DNA of 42,592 nucleotides from Prochlorococcus sp. AH-716-J09 (GCA_028408915.1 JAOOLS010000003.1:1-42592); one strand, 5' to 3'. Numbered from the stretch's first letter, positions 1-9,613 are shown. The notes: generated by a model not told the origin, from the sequence alone. Translations and numbers: made by a program.

Positions 1-1
1 A

Positions 2-277
2 ACTATTGATGGTGAAAGGATAAGACTAGCCTGTATAGATACTCCAGAAATAAAAGGTAAAAAAGCTGACCCTATCCCAGCTAAAGAAGCAAGAGATTTT
101 CTAAATAATTTATTAGTTAATAAAAAAGTTTCTATTAAAAGAATTACTAAGGATAGATATGGAAGAACAGTTGGTGAATTATTTAAAAACGGATTAAATA
201 TTCAAAAAATTATAGTTGAAAAAGGTCATGGTAAAATTTATAAAAAATATTCACATCAATGCAAGTGGGCAAAATGA
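2..277 (+). CDS. Staphylococcal nuclease-like (SNase/thermonuclease) protein, 5' truncated by window edge
   Basis: Frame 2 reads TIDGERIRLACIDTPEIKGKKADPIPAKEARDFLNNLL...KDRYGRTVGEL...WAK*, typical SNase motifs. Confidence 0.85.
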   Translation, partial: TIDGERIRLACIDTPEIKGKKADPIPAKEARDFLNNLLVNKKVSIKRITKDRYGRTVGELFKNGLNIQKIIVEKGHGKIYKKYSHQCKWAK

Positions 278-328
278 TACGTTATTAAATAATTGTTATT
301 GTCACACTCTAATTCAAAATTTTAAAGA

Positions 329-1156
329 TTAATTATCTTTTTTATCATCCTCAGGTTTTGTTAATTTTACTCCTTTAAATAAAAGTTTCCCATCGTCTAC
401 CCAACTAAAACCAGGAAGATCTAAATCTTTTATTTGCCCGTGAAAGACCAGTTTATTCTTTTTATCACAATCATCCCTGTAATAACCATCGATGGCAGTT
501 GTAATTTTGTCTCCAGCCTTTTCTGTTCCAAGCGGGATTATATAGTCCTGTACCCAAAAATCATCAGAATCTTTAAATCTTAATCTCACGGTATTATCTT
601 GATTAGCGACCAAATTCTCTAATTCTTTTTCTTTTTGAGAGGAAAATCTACAGTCAGGAGATTTTCCCTCATTAATAGTTTTAACCGGGGCTTTAATAGC
701 AAGTCTATAAAGCATTGCATCTTCAAGGCGCCTATACTTGATACGTGTATTTATTTCGAAGTCTTTCCATTTATCATCAACACTAAATATCTCTCCTGAC
801 CTGACATCGTTTTTATTAACACTAACCACCACAGGTCTTGTTGGAGCCTTTGCTTGTTCTCTAGCTAGTGCTTCTTGTCTAGCTAACGCTCTTTCCTCAT
901 TTATTTTTTCCTGTCTAACTTTGTTTTCGGAGTTTTTATCATACTTCACAAACCTCTGTTCCCCACCTGCGCCTTCAATATATCCATACATATCTCCTGT
1001 TTCTTTATCAGTAAAAACAGAAAACAATTCGCTTTCTTGCATTCGCTCATTTTTTAAAGGCTTAAGATTTTTTGCCGTCCTAGGAGCAGAAATTATAAAT
1101 GCAAAAGATCCCAAACCAATTGATCCAGCTAGAGCATATTTTAATAAATTATTCAT
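329..1156 (-). CDS. Hypothetical secreted/membrane-anchored protein
   Basis: 275-aa ORF, N-terminal hydrophobic segment, short Glu/Arg/Ala-rich helix. Confidence 0.7.
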   Translation of the reverse strand: MNNLLKYALAGSIGLGSFAFIISAPRTAKNLKPLKNERMQESELFSVFTDKETGDMYGYIEGAGGEQRFVKYDKNSENKVRQEKINEERALARQEALAREQAKAPTRPVVVSVNKNDVRSGEIFSVDDKWKDFEINTRIKYRRLEDAMLYRLAIKAPVKTINEGKSPDCRFSSQKEKELENLVANQDNTVRLRFKDSDDFWVQDYIIPLGTEKAGDKITTAIDGYYRDDCDKKNKLVFHGQIKDLDLPGFSWVDDGKLLFKGVKLTKPEDDKKDN

Positions 1157-1262
1157 ATGTAAAATTAAGCGTATTCTTTTAATTTAGAATTATCCTCTGT
1201 GAACATATCATATAAGTTTTATATTAAAATTTATTTACAAAGTTAAATTCAGTTTTTAACAA

Positions 1263-2264
1263 ATGAAACTAATAAGAAAAAGAAATAACAAAAAATACCT
1301 TTTTTTATTACTAACACTTATATCTTTAACAAATCCAATATTTGCTGGTTACGGAGGTGAAGGTACCAAAGACAAAGCTGAAAAAATATCAAAATTCAGA
1401 ACTCAAGAGTTAATTAATTATGTCAACCTCACAATCTACTATCTATATTCAGCAGAAAATAGAAATGAACGTCATGTAATATTATTCAAAAGTTGTCAGA
1501 AATTACTCAATAGTAATAAAAAAACAGTCAAGGGTAAAGATAAAAAGAACTTAACAGCATGTACAAATCTTATGAAAATGGGAACTTACAAAAATGTAAG
1601 TTCTAATGTTAATTCAAAATCTATCGAAAATAGTACAAAAACAAAGGAAGAAGTTAGAAGGAAAGAAGAGGCTAGAAAAAAAGAGGAGGCTAGAAGGAAA
1701 GAAGAAGCTAGAAGGAAAGAAGAGGCTAGAAGAAAAGAGGAGGCTAGAAGGAAAGAAGAGGCTAGAAGAGAAGAAGAAGCTAGAAGGAGAGAAGAAGCTA
1801 GAAGGAGAGAAGAAGCTAGAAGACAAGAAGAAGCTAGAAGGAGAGAAGAAGCTAGAAGAGAAGAAGAAGCTAGAAGGAGAGAAGAAGCTAGAAGGGAAGA
1901 AGAAGCTAGAAGGAGAGAAGAAGCTAGAAGGGAAGAAGAAGACAGAAGGGAAACAGATGCTAAAGCTAGGAGGGAAGCAGATGCTAGGAGGAGAGAAGAG
2001 GCTAAAGACAGAAGGGAAGCAGATGCTAAAGCTAGGAAAGAAGCAGATGCTAGGAGGAGAGAAGAGGCTAAAGCTATAAGGGAAGCAGATGCTAGGAGGA
2101 GAGAAGAGGCTAAAGCCAGAAGGGAAGCAGATGCTAAAGCTAGAAGGGAAGCAGATGCTAGGAGGAGAGAAGAGGCAATTAAATCCAGATCAACTATTGA
2201 TTATAAATCAAGGTCAACAATTGAATTTTCAGACGATAGCGATTCAGGCTTAATAGATTACTAA
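1263..2264 (+). CDS. Secreted protein with long highly charged (E/K)EARR(R/K) repeat helix
   Basis: Signal-like N-terminus (YLFLLLTLISLTNPIFAG), then about 30 EEARRK/R-type repeats; the alternative +2/- frame ORFs are by-products of the repeat. Confidence 0.8.
   Translation: MKLIRKRNNKKYLFLLLTLISLTNPIFAGYGGEGTKDKAEKISKFRTQELINYVNLTIYYLYSAENRNERHVILFKSCQKLLNSNKKTVKGKDKKNLTACTNLMKMGTYKNVSSNVNSKSIENSTKTKEEVRRKEEARKKEEARRKEEARRKEEARRKEEARRKEEARREEEARRREEARRREEARRQEEARRREEARREEEARRREEARREEEARRREEARREEEDRRETDAKARREADARRREEAKDRREADAKARKEADARRREEAKAIREADARRREEAKARREADAKARREADARRREEAIKSRSTIDYKSRSTIEFSDDSDSGLIDY
1645..2180 (+). repeat. Tandem low-complexity coding repeat (18-nt unit approx. gaggctagaaggaaagaa and longer derivatives)
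   Basis: Direct reading of gctagaaggaaagaagag / gctagaaggagagaagaa / gcagatgctaggaggagagaagaggctaaa units. Confidence 0.9.
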
Positions 2265-2269
2265 AAAAA

Positions 2270-2294
2270 AAGATCTGTCAATATGACAGATCTT
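2270..2294. terminator. Bidirectional intrinsic terminator between convergent genes
   Basis: AAGATCTGTCA-ATA-TGACAGATCTT perfect 11-bp stem flanked by A/T runs. Confidence 0.8.
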
Positions 2295-2319
2295 TAAAAT
2301 CATAAGATTTAGGTTTTGG

Positions 2320-3501
2320 TTAGAAACTGAAAGAAGTCTTAACCATTAATCCAGTTTCATCCTCCGTAACTCCAGCAAACTCTTTAACAAATAATAATGG
2401 TGTAATTGTCATACCATCATTAACATTATATGAGTAAAAGGCCTCATACATCAAAAGTTCAGGATCAAGAGTTGAATTATCAACAGTATGTTGCTTTGTT
2501 CCAACTGCAACACCAGCAGTTCCAGGTCCTACTTCATCCCATTGTAAACCCACAAACCATGATGAAGTTTCAGTATCTGTTGGTGTGAGTGCAGGAATTT
2601 CTGCATCACCAAATTCAAAGCCTACACTTATTGATGGTACGCCTTCAGAGGAAGGAGTGTAATAACCATTAAGGCCCCAAACAGTCGCCTCAGTTACATC
2701 TTGAGTAAATGTAGGGTTTTCTTTGTCAGCATATGTAAGAGAGACACCATAATTATCAGCTACGTATGAAACTTGGGTTGCGAGAGCATCATCTCCTTCT
2801 TTAGTCATAAGTCCAGTACTGCTACCTGTATAACCAAAGGCAAAAGCGAGACCATTTCCAACATCGTAACTAGCACCAAAAGCAGTACCAGCTCCAGCAT
2901 TTATAGCTGAATAATTATTACCACAATCATCTAAAGTATTTGATGGTCCACTATATACACAAGCTGTATTAAATAGTAAGCTTCCGTCTGTACTATCCCC
3001 TACAAAAGCAGTTGTTTTAGCACCTATTGGGAAAGTGTAAGAAACTCCATCAACAGTAAGGGCAGTTGAAGCACTGTTTCCATCAAATTCAGCAATTCCC
3101 GCTGAACCAGCGTTACCAGAATCAATAGATATATCTAGTGAATCTTCGCCATTAAAAGTTGTGTTCAAGTCAATTTGGAAGCTGTAACCTGCCATAGTAG
3201 TATCGTCAGTACTTACAGAACCACCATCAACAGCACCTAGGTACATGTCTGCAGAAAATGATGCAGTTGTTGTTTCTGAGAAACCTCCATCAAGGCTATC
3301 AGTGTCAACTAAACCTTCTCCCCCAGCAAGTATTGGGTTATGATTTGGTTCATCATTTACAAACGCATTAGCGAAATCAATTTGCTCTGGATTAGAGTAT
3401 TTTGAAATATCATTTAAGTTTGACTCACCGGCAAACACAGACAGGGGTGTTAGTAGTCCAATCGTTGCTGGAGCTACTAATAAGCTTTTAAAAAGCTTCA
3501 T
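2320..3501 (-). CDS. Porin paralog, Som-type beta-barrel without the N-terminal SLH segment
   Basis: MKLFKSLLVAPATIGLLTP... signal peptide; GFSETTTASFSADMYLGAVDG; C-terminal MVKTSFSF; start adjusted to MKLFKSLL. Confidence 0.75.
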   Translation of the reverse strand: MKLFKSLLVAPATIGLLTPLSVFAGESNLNDISKYSNPEQIDFANAFVNDEPNHNPILAGGEGLVDTDSLDGGFSETTTASFSADMYLGAVDGGSVSTDDTTMAGYSFQIDLNTTFNGEDSLDISIDSGNAGSAGIAEFDGNSASTALTVDGVSYTFPIGAKTTAFVGDSTDGSLLFNTACVYSGPSNTLDDCGNNYSAINAGAGTAFGASYDVGNGLAFAFGYTGSSTGLMTKEGDDALATQVSYVADNYGVSLTYADKENPTFTQDVTEATVWGLNGYYTPSSEGVPSISVGFEFGDAEIPALTPTDTETSSWFVGLQWDEVGPGTAGVAVGTKQHTVDNSTLDPELLMYEAFYSYNVNDGMTITPLLFVKEFAGVTEDETGLMVKTSFSF

Positions 3502-3607
3502 AAAATTCCTCACACAATTTTAAGTATCTTAAGAGTAATCTATTTGTCTAGAATTAACAACCACAAGTAGACAAAATTGGAGCCGGCTATTACTAAAAAT
3601 ACTTTCA

Positions 3608-5452
3608 TCATTGTGAAATCTTTTCTCCAAGAATTTTATTTGTTTTGATAATTTCAATTGCAGGTTCTAAAAGTTCCTTATATTCTTTCCAAATCCCTAT
3701 AGAAGAAGAATAAAATTTCTTTCTTATTTGAGCGCTACTAGCGGTGTATACATTTCTTTTGTTTTGATGGGGAGAAAGATATTTTTCGTGCCAATCCCAA
3801 TTAAGCCAACTTACTATCCTAGGTATAACATTATAGGGATTTTTAATTAAATCCTCATAACAGTAACTATAAATATTTTCACCATAATTGGTTTTATATT
3901 CCTCCATAGTTTCAAAATAGTGCACATATAAATTAGAAATATCTTTCAAAGAAAAAGAGAAAGACTGATTTAAGAAGTTGGCTCTGTATATGGATAAAAT
4001 ATTATCAAGAGGATTTCTTATACAATTTATTATTTTTGCATTAGGAAAAAAATTATAAATTATGGGACAGTACATATAATTAAATAAACTTTTGTCGGTA
4101 TAAATGATAGAAGATTGAAATTGATTAATAACTTTTTTTTCATATAAGTCATAAACACACTTAATATCTTTAATTTCCTTAATTGATTCCTCTAAGAAGT
4201 TAACCTCACCCATATCTGTTACTTCAGGATTTAAGCTCAATATGTTTTCCAGTAAAGTGCTCCCTGACCTTGGCATTCCAACAATAAAAATATAATTAGA
4301 AGAATTCTTTAAATATTTATTTTTTGATTTTTTGATCTTTAGGGATCTATAAAATTCAGTATGTTTTATCTTCAGACTCAAGTCAGACTTTTTATACTTC
4401 ATGCTTTCGTCGTTGGCAATTTTAAGATATTTTGCACTTTCTTTAAATTTTCCCTCTTTATGCAGCAAATTTGAGATTGCGAAAGCTGCGTAGATTTTTA
4501 AGTTTGGATTAAGATTCTCTAGTTTTGTCTTTAATAAAAAATTTAATTCGTTTTTATGATTTTTAAAATCATAAATCCCAGATAATTCATAAAAACTATT
4601 AAAGTCAAATTTATTTCTCGAAATAATTAATAGGTTAGTCTCAATAGCAAGTTCAAGCTGTCCTGAATTTCTATAAAAACAAGCCAAGTTGGTGTAAAAA
4701 GGCATGAAATTAGGCGATAAATTTATTCCCTTTTTTAGTATTTGTATACTTTTACTTAATTGATTTTTTTCTTTATAAAGAACACTTAGATTCAAATACG
4801 CCAACTCCAATCCTTTAAATTTATTGATTAAATTTAAAAGAAGAATTTCTGATTTTTCATAGTCCCTTTTTTTTAAGAATGCATCAGCAAGTAGAATATT
4901 TATTCTTATTTCTTTGTTATTATCCTTTTTAATTTTATTATTATTATTTAAATCCTCTAAGATATATATAGCTTCATCAATGTTTGATTTATTGATATAA
5001 ATTTCAGACTTTAAAAGTTTATAAATATAATTATTTGTCGATAATTTAATGGCTTTATCTATATAAACTAATGCATAATCAAAGTTTCTCAAGGCAAAAT
5101 ACAAAAGAGAAAAATTATAAAGTAAATCTCCATGATTAGAATCAATTTTTATTGCCTTTAAGAGTACTTTTTCTGCATCTTTGAATTTTTTCTCAATTTT
5201 TAATATTTCGGCTAATAAAATATAAGGATTAATTGATGATGGGAATTTATTTATTAAATTAAGAAATACTCTTTTTGCTAAATTAAAATTTTTTAATTCT
5301 ATACAAAACAAACCGTAAGCATAGAGTAGATCAAAAGAATCATTGTTTGATTTTAATAACGCTTGAAATATCTGATTTGCCTCTATAGAATTTCCTGCCT
5401 TTTGTTTTATTTTTGCTTCTTCAATTTTTTTTAATAAATCAATTTTTTTCAA
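3608..5452 (-). CDS. TPR-repeat protein with C-terminal sulfotransferase domain
   Basis: N-terminal tandem TPR-like helices; FIVGMPRSGSTLLENILSLNPEV 5'-PSB motif and downstream IINCIRNPLDNILSIYR PAPS-binding-like motif. Confidence 0.85.
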   Translation of the reverse strand: MKKIDLLKKIEEAKIKQKAGNSIEANQIFQALLKSNNDSFDLLYAYGLFCIELKNFNLAKRVFLNLINKFPSSINPYILLAEILKIEKKFKDAEKVLLKAIKIDSNHGDLLYNFSLLYFALRNFDYALVYIDKAIKLSTNNYIYKLLKSEIYINKSNIDEAIYILEDLNNNNKIKKDNNKEIRINILLADAFLKKRDYEKSEILLLNLINKFKGLELAYLNLSVLYKEKNQLSKSIQILKKGINLSPNFMPFYTNLACFYRNSGQLELAIETNLLIISRNKFDFNSFYELSGIYDFKNHKNELNFLLKTKLENLNPNLKIYAAFAISNLLHKEGKFKESAKYLKIANDESMKYKKSDLSLKIKHTEFYRSLKIKKSKNKYLKNSSNYIFIVGMPRSGSTLLENILSLNPEVTDMGEVNFLEESIKEIKDIKCVYDLYEKKVINQFQSSIIYTDKSLFNYMYCPIIYNFFPNAKIINCIRNPLDNILSIYRANFLNQSFSFSLKDISNLYVHYFETMEEYKTNYGENIYSYCYEDLIKNPYNVIPRIVSWLNWDWHEKYLSPHQNKRNVYTASSAQIRKKFYSSSIGIWKEYKELLEPAIEIIKTNKILGEKISQ

Positions 5453-5531
5453 TATATTTATTTTGTTTTCTTTTAATTATAGTTTCTTAAAAAATTAAAT
5501 AAAAAAATTAATTTTAGAAATTTGCTTAAAA

Positions 5532-5557
5532 AAAGATCTGCTGTTAAGCAGATCTTT
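5532..5557 (-). terminator. Intrinsic terminator downstream of porin
   Basis: AAAGATCTGC-tgttaa-GCAGATCTTT with flanking T/A runs. Confidence 0.75.
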
Positions 5558-5587
5558 CTTTGTGTGTAGTTTTTACTAATTAAATAA

Positions 5588-6676
5588 TTAGAAAGAGAAT
5601 GAAGTTTTAACAGCTACTCCTGTTAAATCATCTCCAGATGTCTCCTGAATAAAGATACCAGGCGTAATAGTCATGGAATCATTTACTGGATAAGCGTAAG
5701 ACGCTTCATATACAAGATACTCAGTTTCAGAGTCAGCATAAAGAGCATCAGTTGCTGCAGCAATGTTTACAGAACCAGGACCAACTTCTGGGAAGCTTAG
5801 ACCAACGAAATATCCAGATTTTTCTGTAGTTCCATCATCTGAAGTTTCAAAACCAACGCTTAGGCTTGCTAAATCAAAAGTGTAGTAACCGTTAAGGCCC
5901 CAGAATGTTGTATCAGTGCCTGTTCCGCCATCATCAGTAACATATGCAACAGCTACTCCGTAACTGTCTGTTGAGTAAGCAGCATTAAGACCTAATGCAT
6001 CAGCACTATCGCCTAAGATATCAGTCTGACCTGATGTTATTCCACCAGCCATTGAGAATCCAGAATCAAATGCATAACCCATAGCTGCAGTAACACCTTT
6101 ACCACTAGCACCCATAGAGCTACCAGTACCACAGTCGTCTGGTGTTAAATCAGTGAATGAGCTATATGTACAAGCTCCTGTAAATGCAGCACTTAAATCA
6201 GTTGAATCACCAACAATCATTGATGCTCCACCAACAGGGAATGAATAAGTAACACCATCAACAGTTAAAGCAGTTCCAGTGTCAAAACCAAATTTTCCAC
6301 CCAAAGTAGATGCTGTTGCACTACCGTTATCAATAGCTATGTCAAGTGAATCTTCACCTGTAAAACTTGTTGATAAACCGATGTTGAATTGGAAGTCAAA
6401 ACTTGTTGTTTCAAGACTTGTATCTCCACTGTCTCCAGCACCGTCTAAAGCACCTAGAACAGTGTCAACGCTAAATGATGCTGTAGTTGTTTCTGAAAAA
6501 CTACCAGCTTCAAAGTTGTTTAGTCTAGCTTCTAAACCGTCTACACGGCTGTTTGTAACTGCAATTTCTTCTGCAGCGTTGAAGTCATTAATGGTGACTT
6601 CGTTCGCAGTTGCTGCCATTGGCGCAAGTAGGCCTAATGATGCAGGAGCTACGAGCAAGCTTTTGAAAAGCTTCAT
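5588..6676 (-). CDS. Porin paralog, Som-type beta-barrel
   Basis: MKLFKSLLVAPASLGLLAPMAATA signal; VDGLEARLNNFEAGSFSETTTASFS; C-terminal VKTSFSF; start moved from 6739 to MKLFKSLL. Confidence 0.8.
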   Translation of the reverse strand: MKLFKSLLVAPASLGLLAPMAATANEVTINDFNAAEEIAVTNSRVDGLEARLNNFEAGSFSETTTASFSVDTVLGALDGAGDSGDTSLETTSFDFQFNIGLSTSFTGEDSLDIAIDNGSATASTLGGKFGFDTGTALTVDGVTYSFPVGGASMIVGDSTDLSAAFTGACTYSSFTDLTPDDCGTGSSMGASGKGVTAAMGYAFDSGFSMAGGITSGQTDILGDSADALGLNAAYSTDSYGVAVAYVTDDGGTGTDTTFWGLNGYYTFDLASLSVGFETSDDGTTEKSGYFVGLSFPEVGPGSVNIAAATDALYADSETEYLVYEASYAYPVNDSMTITPGIFIQETSGDDLTGVAVKTSFSF

Positions 6677-6854
6677 AAATTTCCTCACACGAAATTTAAA
6701 GTACACCTCAAGATAGTGTATTTGGGCATACAAAATCAAGTATCAACGACTACATTTTTGAATAATTTGTGCCACTTTCTAAAGTTATACAGTGTGTTTA
6801 ACTCTGAATAAATTATTAATTTGGGCTTTTTGTCTAAAGTATGGATATCAAAAT

Positions 6855-7043
6855 TTATATTTTTTTGGAAATTTTAAAAGAAACTTTTTCTGTTTTGTAT
6901 TTTTTCTTCTTAATACTATCATTCTTATTACTATCAACTGCATCTACATACCATCCAGAAGCTAGCCTAGTATCAATCTCCTCGTAACTTTCTTTTTGAT
7001 TTAACTTATTTAAGGATTTCTTTTTATAATCCATAAAACCCAA
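6855..7043 (-). CDS. Small hypothetical protein (62 aa)
   Basis: ORF MGFMDYKKKSLNKLNQKESYEEIDTRLASGWYVDAV... Confidence 0.5.
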   Translation of the reverse strand: MGFMDYKKKSLNKLNQKESYEEIDTRLASGWYVDAVDSNKNDSIKKKKYKTEKVSFKISKKI

Positions 7044-7260
7044 CAGTTTTTAATTTAATAAAAAAAATATAGCATTTAAATATAATTTGGGCAGTAAATT
7101 AGTTTGGTTAAAAGTTTTTAATAAGATTTAAAAAATTATTTTTTGAGGTTTTCTTTTCTTTAAATCTATAGAAAAAAGAAAAATTACTTTTATTGCCCTC
7201 AACAGAAAAAATAATTAGTTATATTTTTTTTAAATTTATACCTGAGGAGCACAAGGTTAA

Positions 7261-7365
7261 ATGACTCATATCAATTTAATAGTGAATTCTTTGCCTAGAG
7301 ATTTACTCGAATTTGTTTTTTTTCTTGCAGTTGGTTTTACAGCAGGATCTATTGGTATCATTTAA
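7261..7365 (+). CDS. Small single-TM protein (34 aa)
   Basis: MTHINLIVNSLPRDLLEFVFFLAVGFTAGSIGII*; preceded by GAGGAG. Confidence 0.5.
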   Translation: MTHINLIVNSLPRDLLEFVFFLAVGFTAGSIGII

Positions 7366-7487
7366 AGTTAATTTGCTAAAACTAGTTTTTATTTCAAATT
7401 TAAAAAATTAAAAAATACACAATTAATTCACTGATAAATATAAACTCAATTAATTCTTTTTTGTTGAAATCTCACTACTAGAGTCCT

Positions 7488-8000
7488 TCAAAGAGAAATA
7501 ATTGAGTAAACGGGAAAATCAAATTTTGATCTGCCATTCAATTTGTTCAATTCAATAACAGTTATTAAGCCTAAAATTTCCTTCCTTTGATCTTGAAGCA
7601 GACTCGAGACACAATTAACTGTCCCACCTGTAGCTAACAAGTCATCTATAATAACAAAAGAATTGAATTTTTTTAGGGCATTGCTCTGTATTGAAAGAGA
7701 ATTTTTTCCATATTCCAGATCATATTCTCTTGTTAATATATGTCCTGGTAGCTTTCCCGGTTTTCTTGCAACTATCATGGGTTTAGATGACTTAAGAGCA
7801 ACTGCAGAGCCAAAAATAAATCCCCTCGCATCTATGGAAATTATTGCTTCAGCATTTTTTAAAAATTGATTTGAAGACATTTTTAAAATAAGGTCCTGAA
7901 AAATATCTGGATATTGAAGAATTTCTAGAACGTCTTTAAAATCAATACCTTTTTTTGGAAAATTCTTATAAGTGAGAATCAAATCTTCTAATTTTTTCAT
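7488..8000 (-). CDS. apt: Adenine phosphoribosyltransferase
   Basis: MKKLEDLILTYKNFPKKGIDFKDV...ISIDARGFIFGSAVAL...VARKPGKLPG...FVIIDDLLATGGT; upstream ATG at 8021 also possible. Confidence 0.9.
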   Translation of the reverse strand: MKKLEDLILTYKNFPKKGIDFKDVLEILQYPDIFQDLILKMSSNQFLKNAEAIISIDARGFIFGSAVALKSSKPMIVARKPGKLPGHILTREYDLEYGKNSLSIQSNALKKFNSFVIIDDLLATGGTVNCVSSLLQDQRKEILGLITVIELNKLNGRSKFDFPVYSIISL

Positions 8001-8127
8001 ACTTCTAAGTCTCGAAAGCAATTCAGATGGATATCCTTGTGGAATTCAATCTATATTATAAATATGTAGTAATTTAAAAAATATCAAAGCCAATTTATTA
8101 AGTAATATAATTTCTCGGTTTGGATAA

Positions 8128-8165
8128 ACTAAGATCTTATGAGCGGGGCGTGGCGCAGCTTGGTA
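8128..8165 (+). repeat. 38-bp direct repeat (copy 1) covering the tRNA-Pro upstream region and 5' end; copy 2 at 8787-8824
   Basis: actaagatcttatgagcggggcgtggcgcagcttggta identical in both places. Confidence 0.95.
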
Positions 8166-8188
8166 ACGCGGTTGCTTTGGGAGTAACC
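8144..8188 (+). pseudogene. tRNA-Pro 5'-half fragment, lacking the T arm
   Basis: cggggcgtggcgcagcttggtaacgcggttgctttgggagtaacc: acceptor 5', D arm and a re-paired anticodon arm, then unrelated sequence. Confidence 0.85.
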
Positions 8189-8248
8189 GAATATCTAAGC
8201 GAAAAGTATTGCAAATAGTAGAAAGTATATAATTTATTACAACCTGTT

Positions 8249-8268
8249 TAGCGAGCATTAGCGAGATT
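8249..8268. repeat. Candidate arm-site pair DR0 (left): TAGCGAGCAT TAGCGAGATT
   Basis: Direct pair, 10-bp period, with a single matching copy (ttagcgagaat) at 8689-8699. Confidence 0.5.
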
Positions 8269-8362
8269 TTTTGAATATCACGGGTGATTTCATATCAGCC
8301 GAGCTTTTAGTTACTATTTATACAGATTTCTGATAGTAGTGGGAGTATTAAGCGTTTCATTT

Positions 8363-8545
8363 TTATCTTCTTGCTAAGTAAATTATTACGGTCATCGTTC
8401 CCATTGCGACAATACCAAAGTTCCAAAGATTTGAACTATTTCTATTGAATTGTTGAACCCAAATTGGAATACCATCTCTCATAAAAAGCAGAGTTAACCC
8501 AACTAATAAAACTATTGGCAATCCTAAAGCTATAAATAATTCCAT
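8363..8545 (-). CDS. Small membrane protein (60 aa)
   Basis: MELFIALGLPIVLLVGLTLLFMRDGIPIWVQQFNRNSSNLWNFGIVAMGTMTVIIYLARR, two TM-like stretches. Confidence 0.6.
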   Translation of the reverse strand: MELFIALGLPIVLLVGLTLLFMRDGIPIWVQQFNRNSSNLWNFGIVAMGTMTVIIYLARR

Positions 8546-8569
8546 TAAAAAGAGGGTTTTATCTTTAAA

Positions 8570-8588
8570 ATCATAGATCGACTGTCAA
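8570..8588 (-). promoter_or_regulatory. Promoter-like element TTGACAGTCGATCTATGAT (minus strand)
   Basis: Same motif upstream of three other minus-strand ORFs (32849, 35597, 37807). Confidence 0.55.
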
Positions 8589-8802
8589 TCGTATTTAAAA
8601 TAGCGGTACAAGTAGTAGGCGTTTCATTTTTAAATATTTTTTAAGTAAAGCGGGTGTCATCAAACTTCCCGCTTAATTGAAGAAAAACATTAGCGAGAAT
8701 TTAAGGAGGATTAGTAAATTTTCCTTAAAAAATCGTTCTTTTATCAATATTTTTAAAATTTGGTCTTTAACAGATGCATGTTATGGACTAAGATCTTATG
8801 AG

Positions 8803-8876
8803 CGGGGCGTGGCGCAGCTTGGTAGCGCGGGTGCTTTGGGAGCACTAGGTCGCAGGTTCGAATCCTGTCGCCCCGA
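8803..8876 (+). tRNA. tRNA-Pro (UGG)
   Basis: Complete cloverleaf: CGGGGCG...GGTGC-TTTGGGA-GCACT...GCAGGTTCGAATCCTGT-CGCCCCG-A. Confidence 0.97.
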
Positions 8877-8929
8877 TCAGTTATAGCAGTAGGTTTGAGA
8901 TATTAACCAATCGTCTTAATATAAGATTT

Positions 8930-8949
8930 GCCCCTCTAGTAGCCCCTCC
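8930..8949. repeat. Candidate arm-site pair DR1 (left end of module 1): GCCCCTCTAGTA GCCCCTCC; extra copy at 8991-9004
   Basis: 12-bp period direct pair 54 bp after the tRNA; matches pair at 22180. Confidence 0.75.
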
Positions 8950-8999
8950 TGAGCTATAGCTTGCTATTACTTGCACCTATTGGTGCTCCTTTTGCCCCT

Positions 9000-9128
9000 C
9001 TAGTCATATACTTTATCCTGGTCTAATATCTCTCTCTTATATCCCTCAGCAAGCTCATCATTATATCTGCACTTTTCAATTATTTTTACTATCTCGGAGA
9101 TAGCTATAGTTTTTCGATCTTGCATCAT
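9000..9128 (-). CDS. Small hypothetical protein (42 aa)
   Basis: MMQDRKTIAISEIVKIIEKCRYNDELAEGYKREILDQDKVYD*, read directly. Confidence 0.4.
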   Translation of the reverse strand: MMQDRKTIAISEIVKIIEKCRYNDELAEGYKREILDQDKVYD

Positions 9129-9141
9129 TTAATAGTTATTT

Positions 9142-9438
9142 TTAAGCAGCATCATATTCATCCCTATCTTCAAGCTCTCTCATAAATCTTTTATCTAATA
9201 AGTAATTGTCTATAAGCTCAGCTGCCATAACTATCTCAGCAGCATTTTGAGATAGTTCATGTGTATCTTTGTCTAATAAGTAATTGTCAATAAGCTCTAG
9301 ATTGTACTCGTTTTCTTTAATTGGTTTATCGCTGTCTAATAGCTTTCTTATTTGTGTAAATACAAGCTCTTGATCGTATCCACTTTCTCTAATTTCTTTC
9401 AACATTTCATCTGGAATTTCCATAATCGTCAACCCCAT
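9142..9438 (-). CDS. Hypothetical protein with internal duplication
   Basis: 98-aa ORF with ELIDNYLLDK occurring twice. Confidence 0.55.
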   Translation of the reverse strand: MGLTIMEIPDEMLKEIRESGYDQELVFTQIRKLLDSDKPIKENEYNLELIDNYLLDKDTHELSQNAAEIVMAAELIDNYLLDKRFMRELEDRDEYDAA

Positions 9439-9613
9439 AAAAACCTCTATATATATAGAAACGTATTTCGAATAAAAATCAAATATCTATCAGATCTGAA
9501 GATCCACCTTGTTCAAGACTTTCAACCACTTCTCTTGATAAAGAGCTTATTGCGATTTCTTTAAGAATGTAGCTGATACAAAAAATAAAGATTCAATATC
9601 TACAATTATTTAG

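Noticed and set aside
738-1187. 149-aa plus-strand ORF
   Set aside because: Antisense to the 329-1156 gene; no family-like motif and low-complexity Ser/Leu composition.
1606-2079. 157-aa Lys-rich ORF and 70-aa Ser/Phe ORF (1614-1826) in the repeat
   Set aside because: Alternative-frame by-products of the purine-rich tandem repeat coding for EEARRK in the main frame.
8046-8258. 70-aa minus-strand ORF
   Set aside because: Overlaps the tRNA 5'-half fragment and arm repeats; no protein-like features.
8677-8886. 69-aa ORF ending RGVAQLGSAGALGALGRRFESCRPDQL
   Set aside because: It reads through the tRNA-Pro gene; the tail is the classic false translation of a tRNA.
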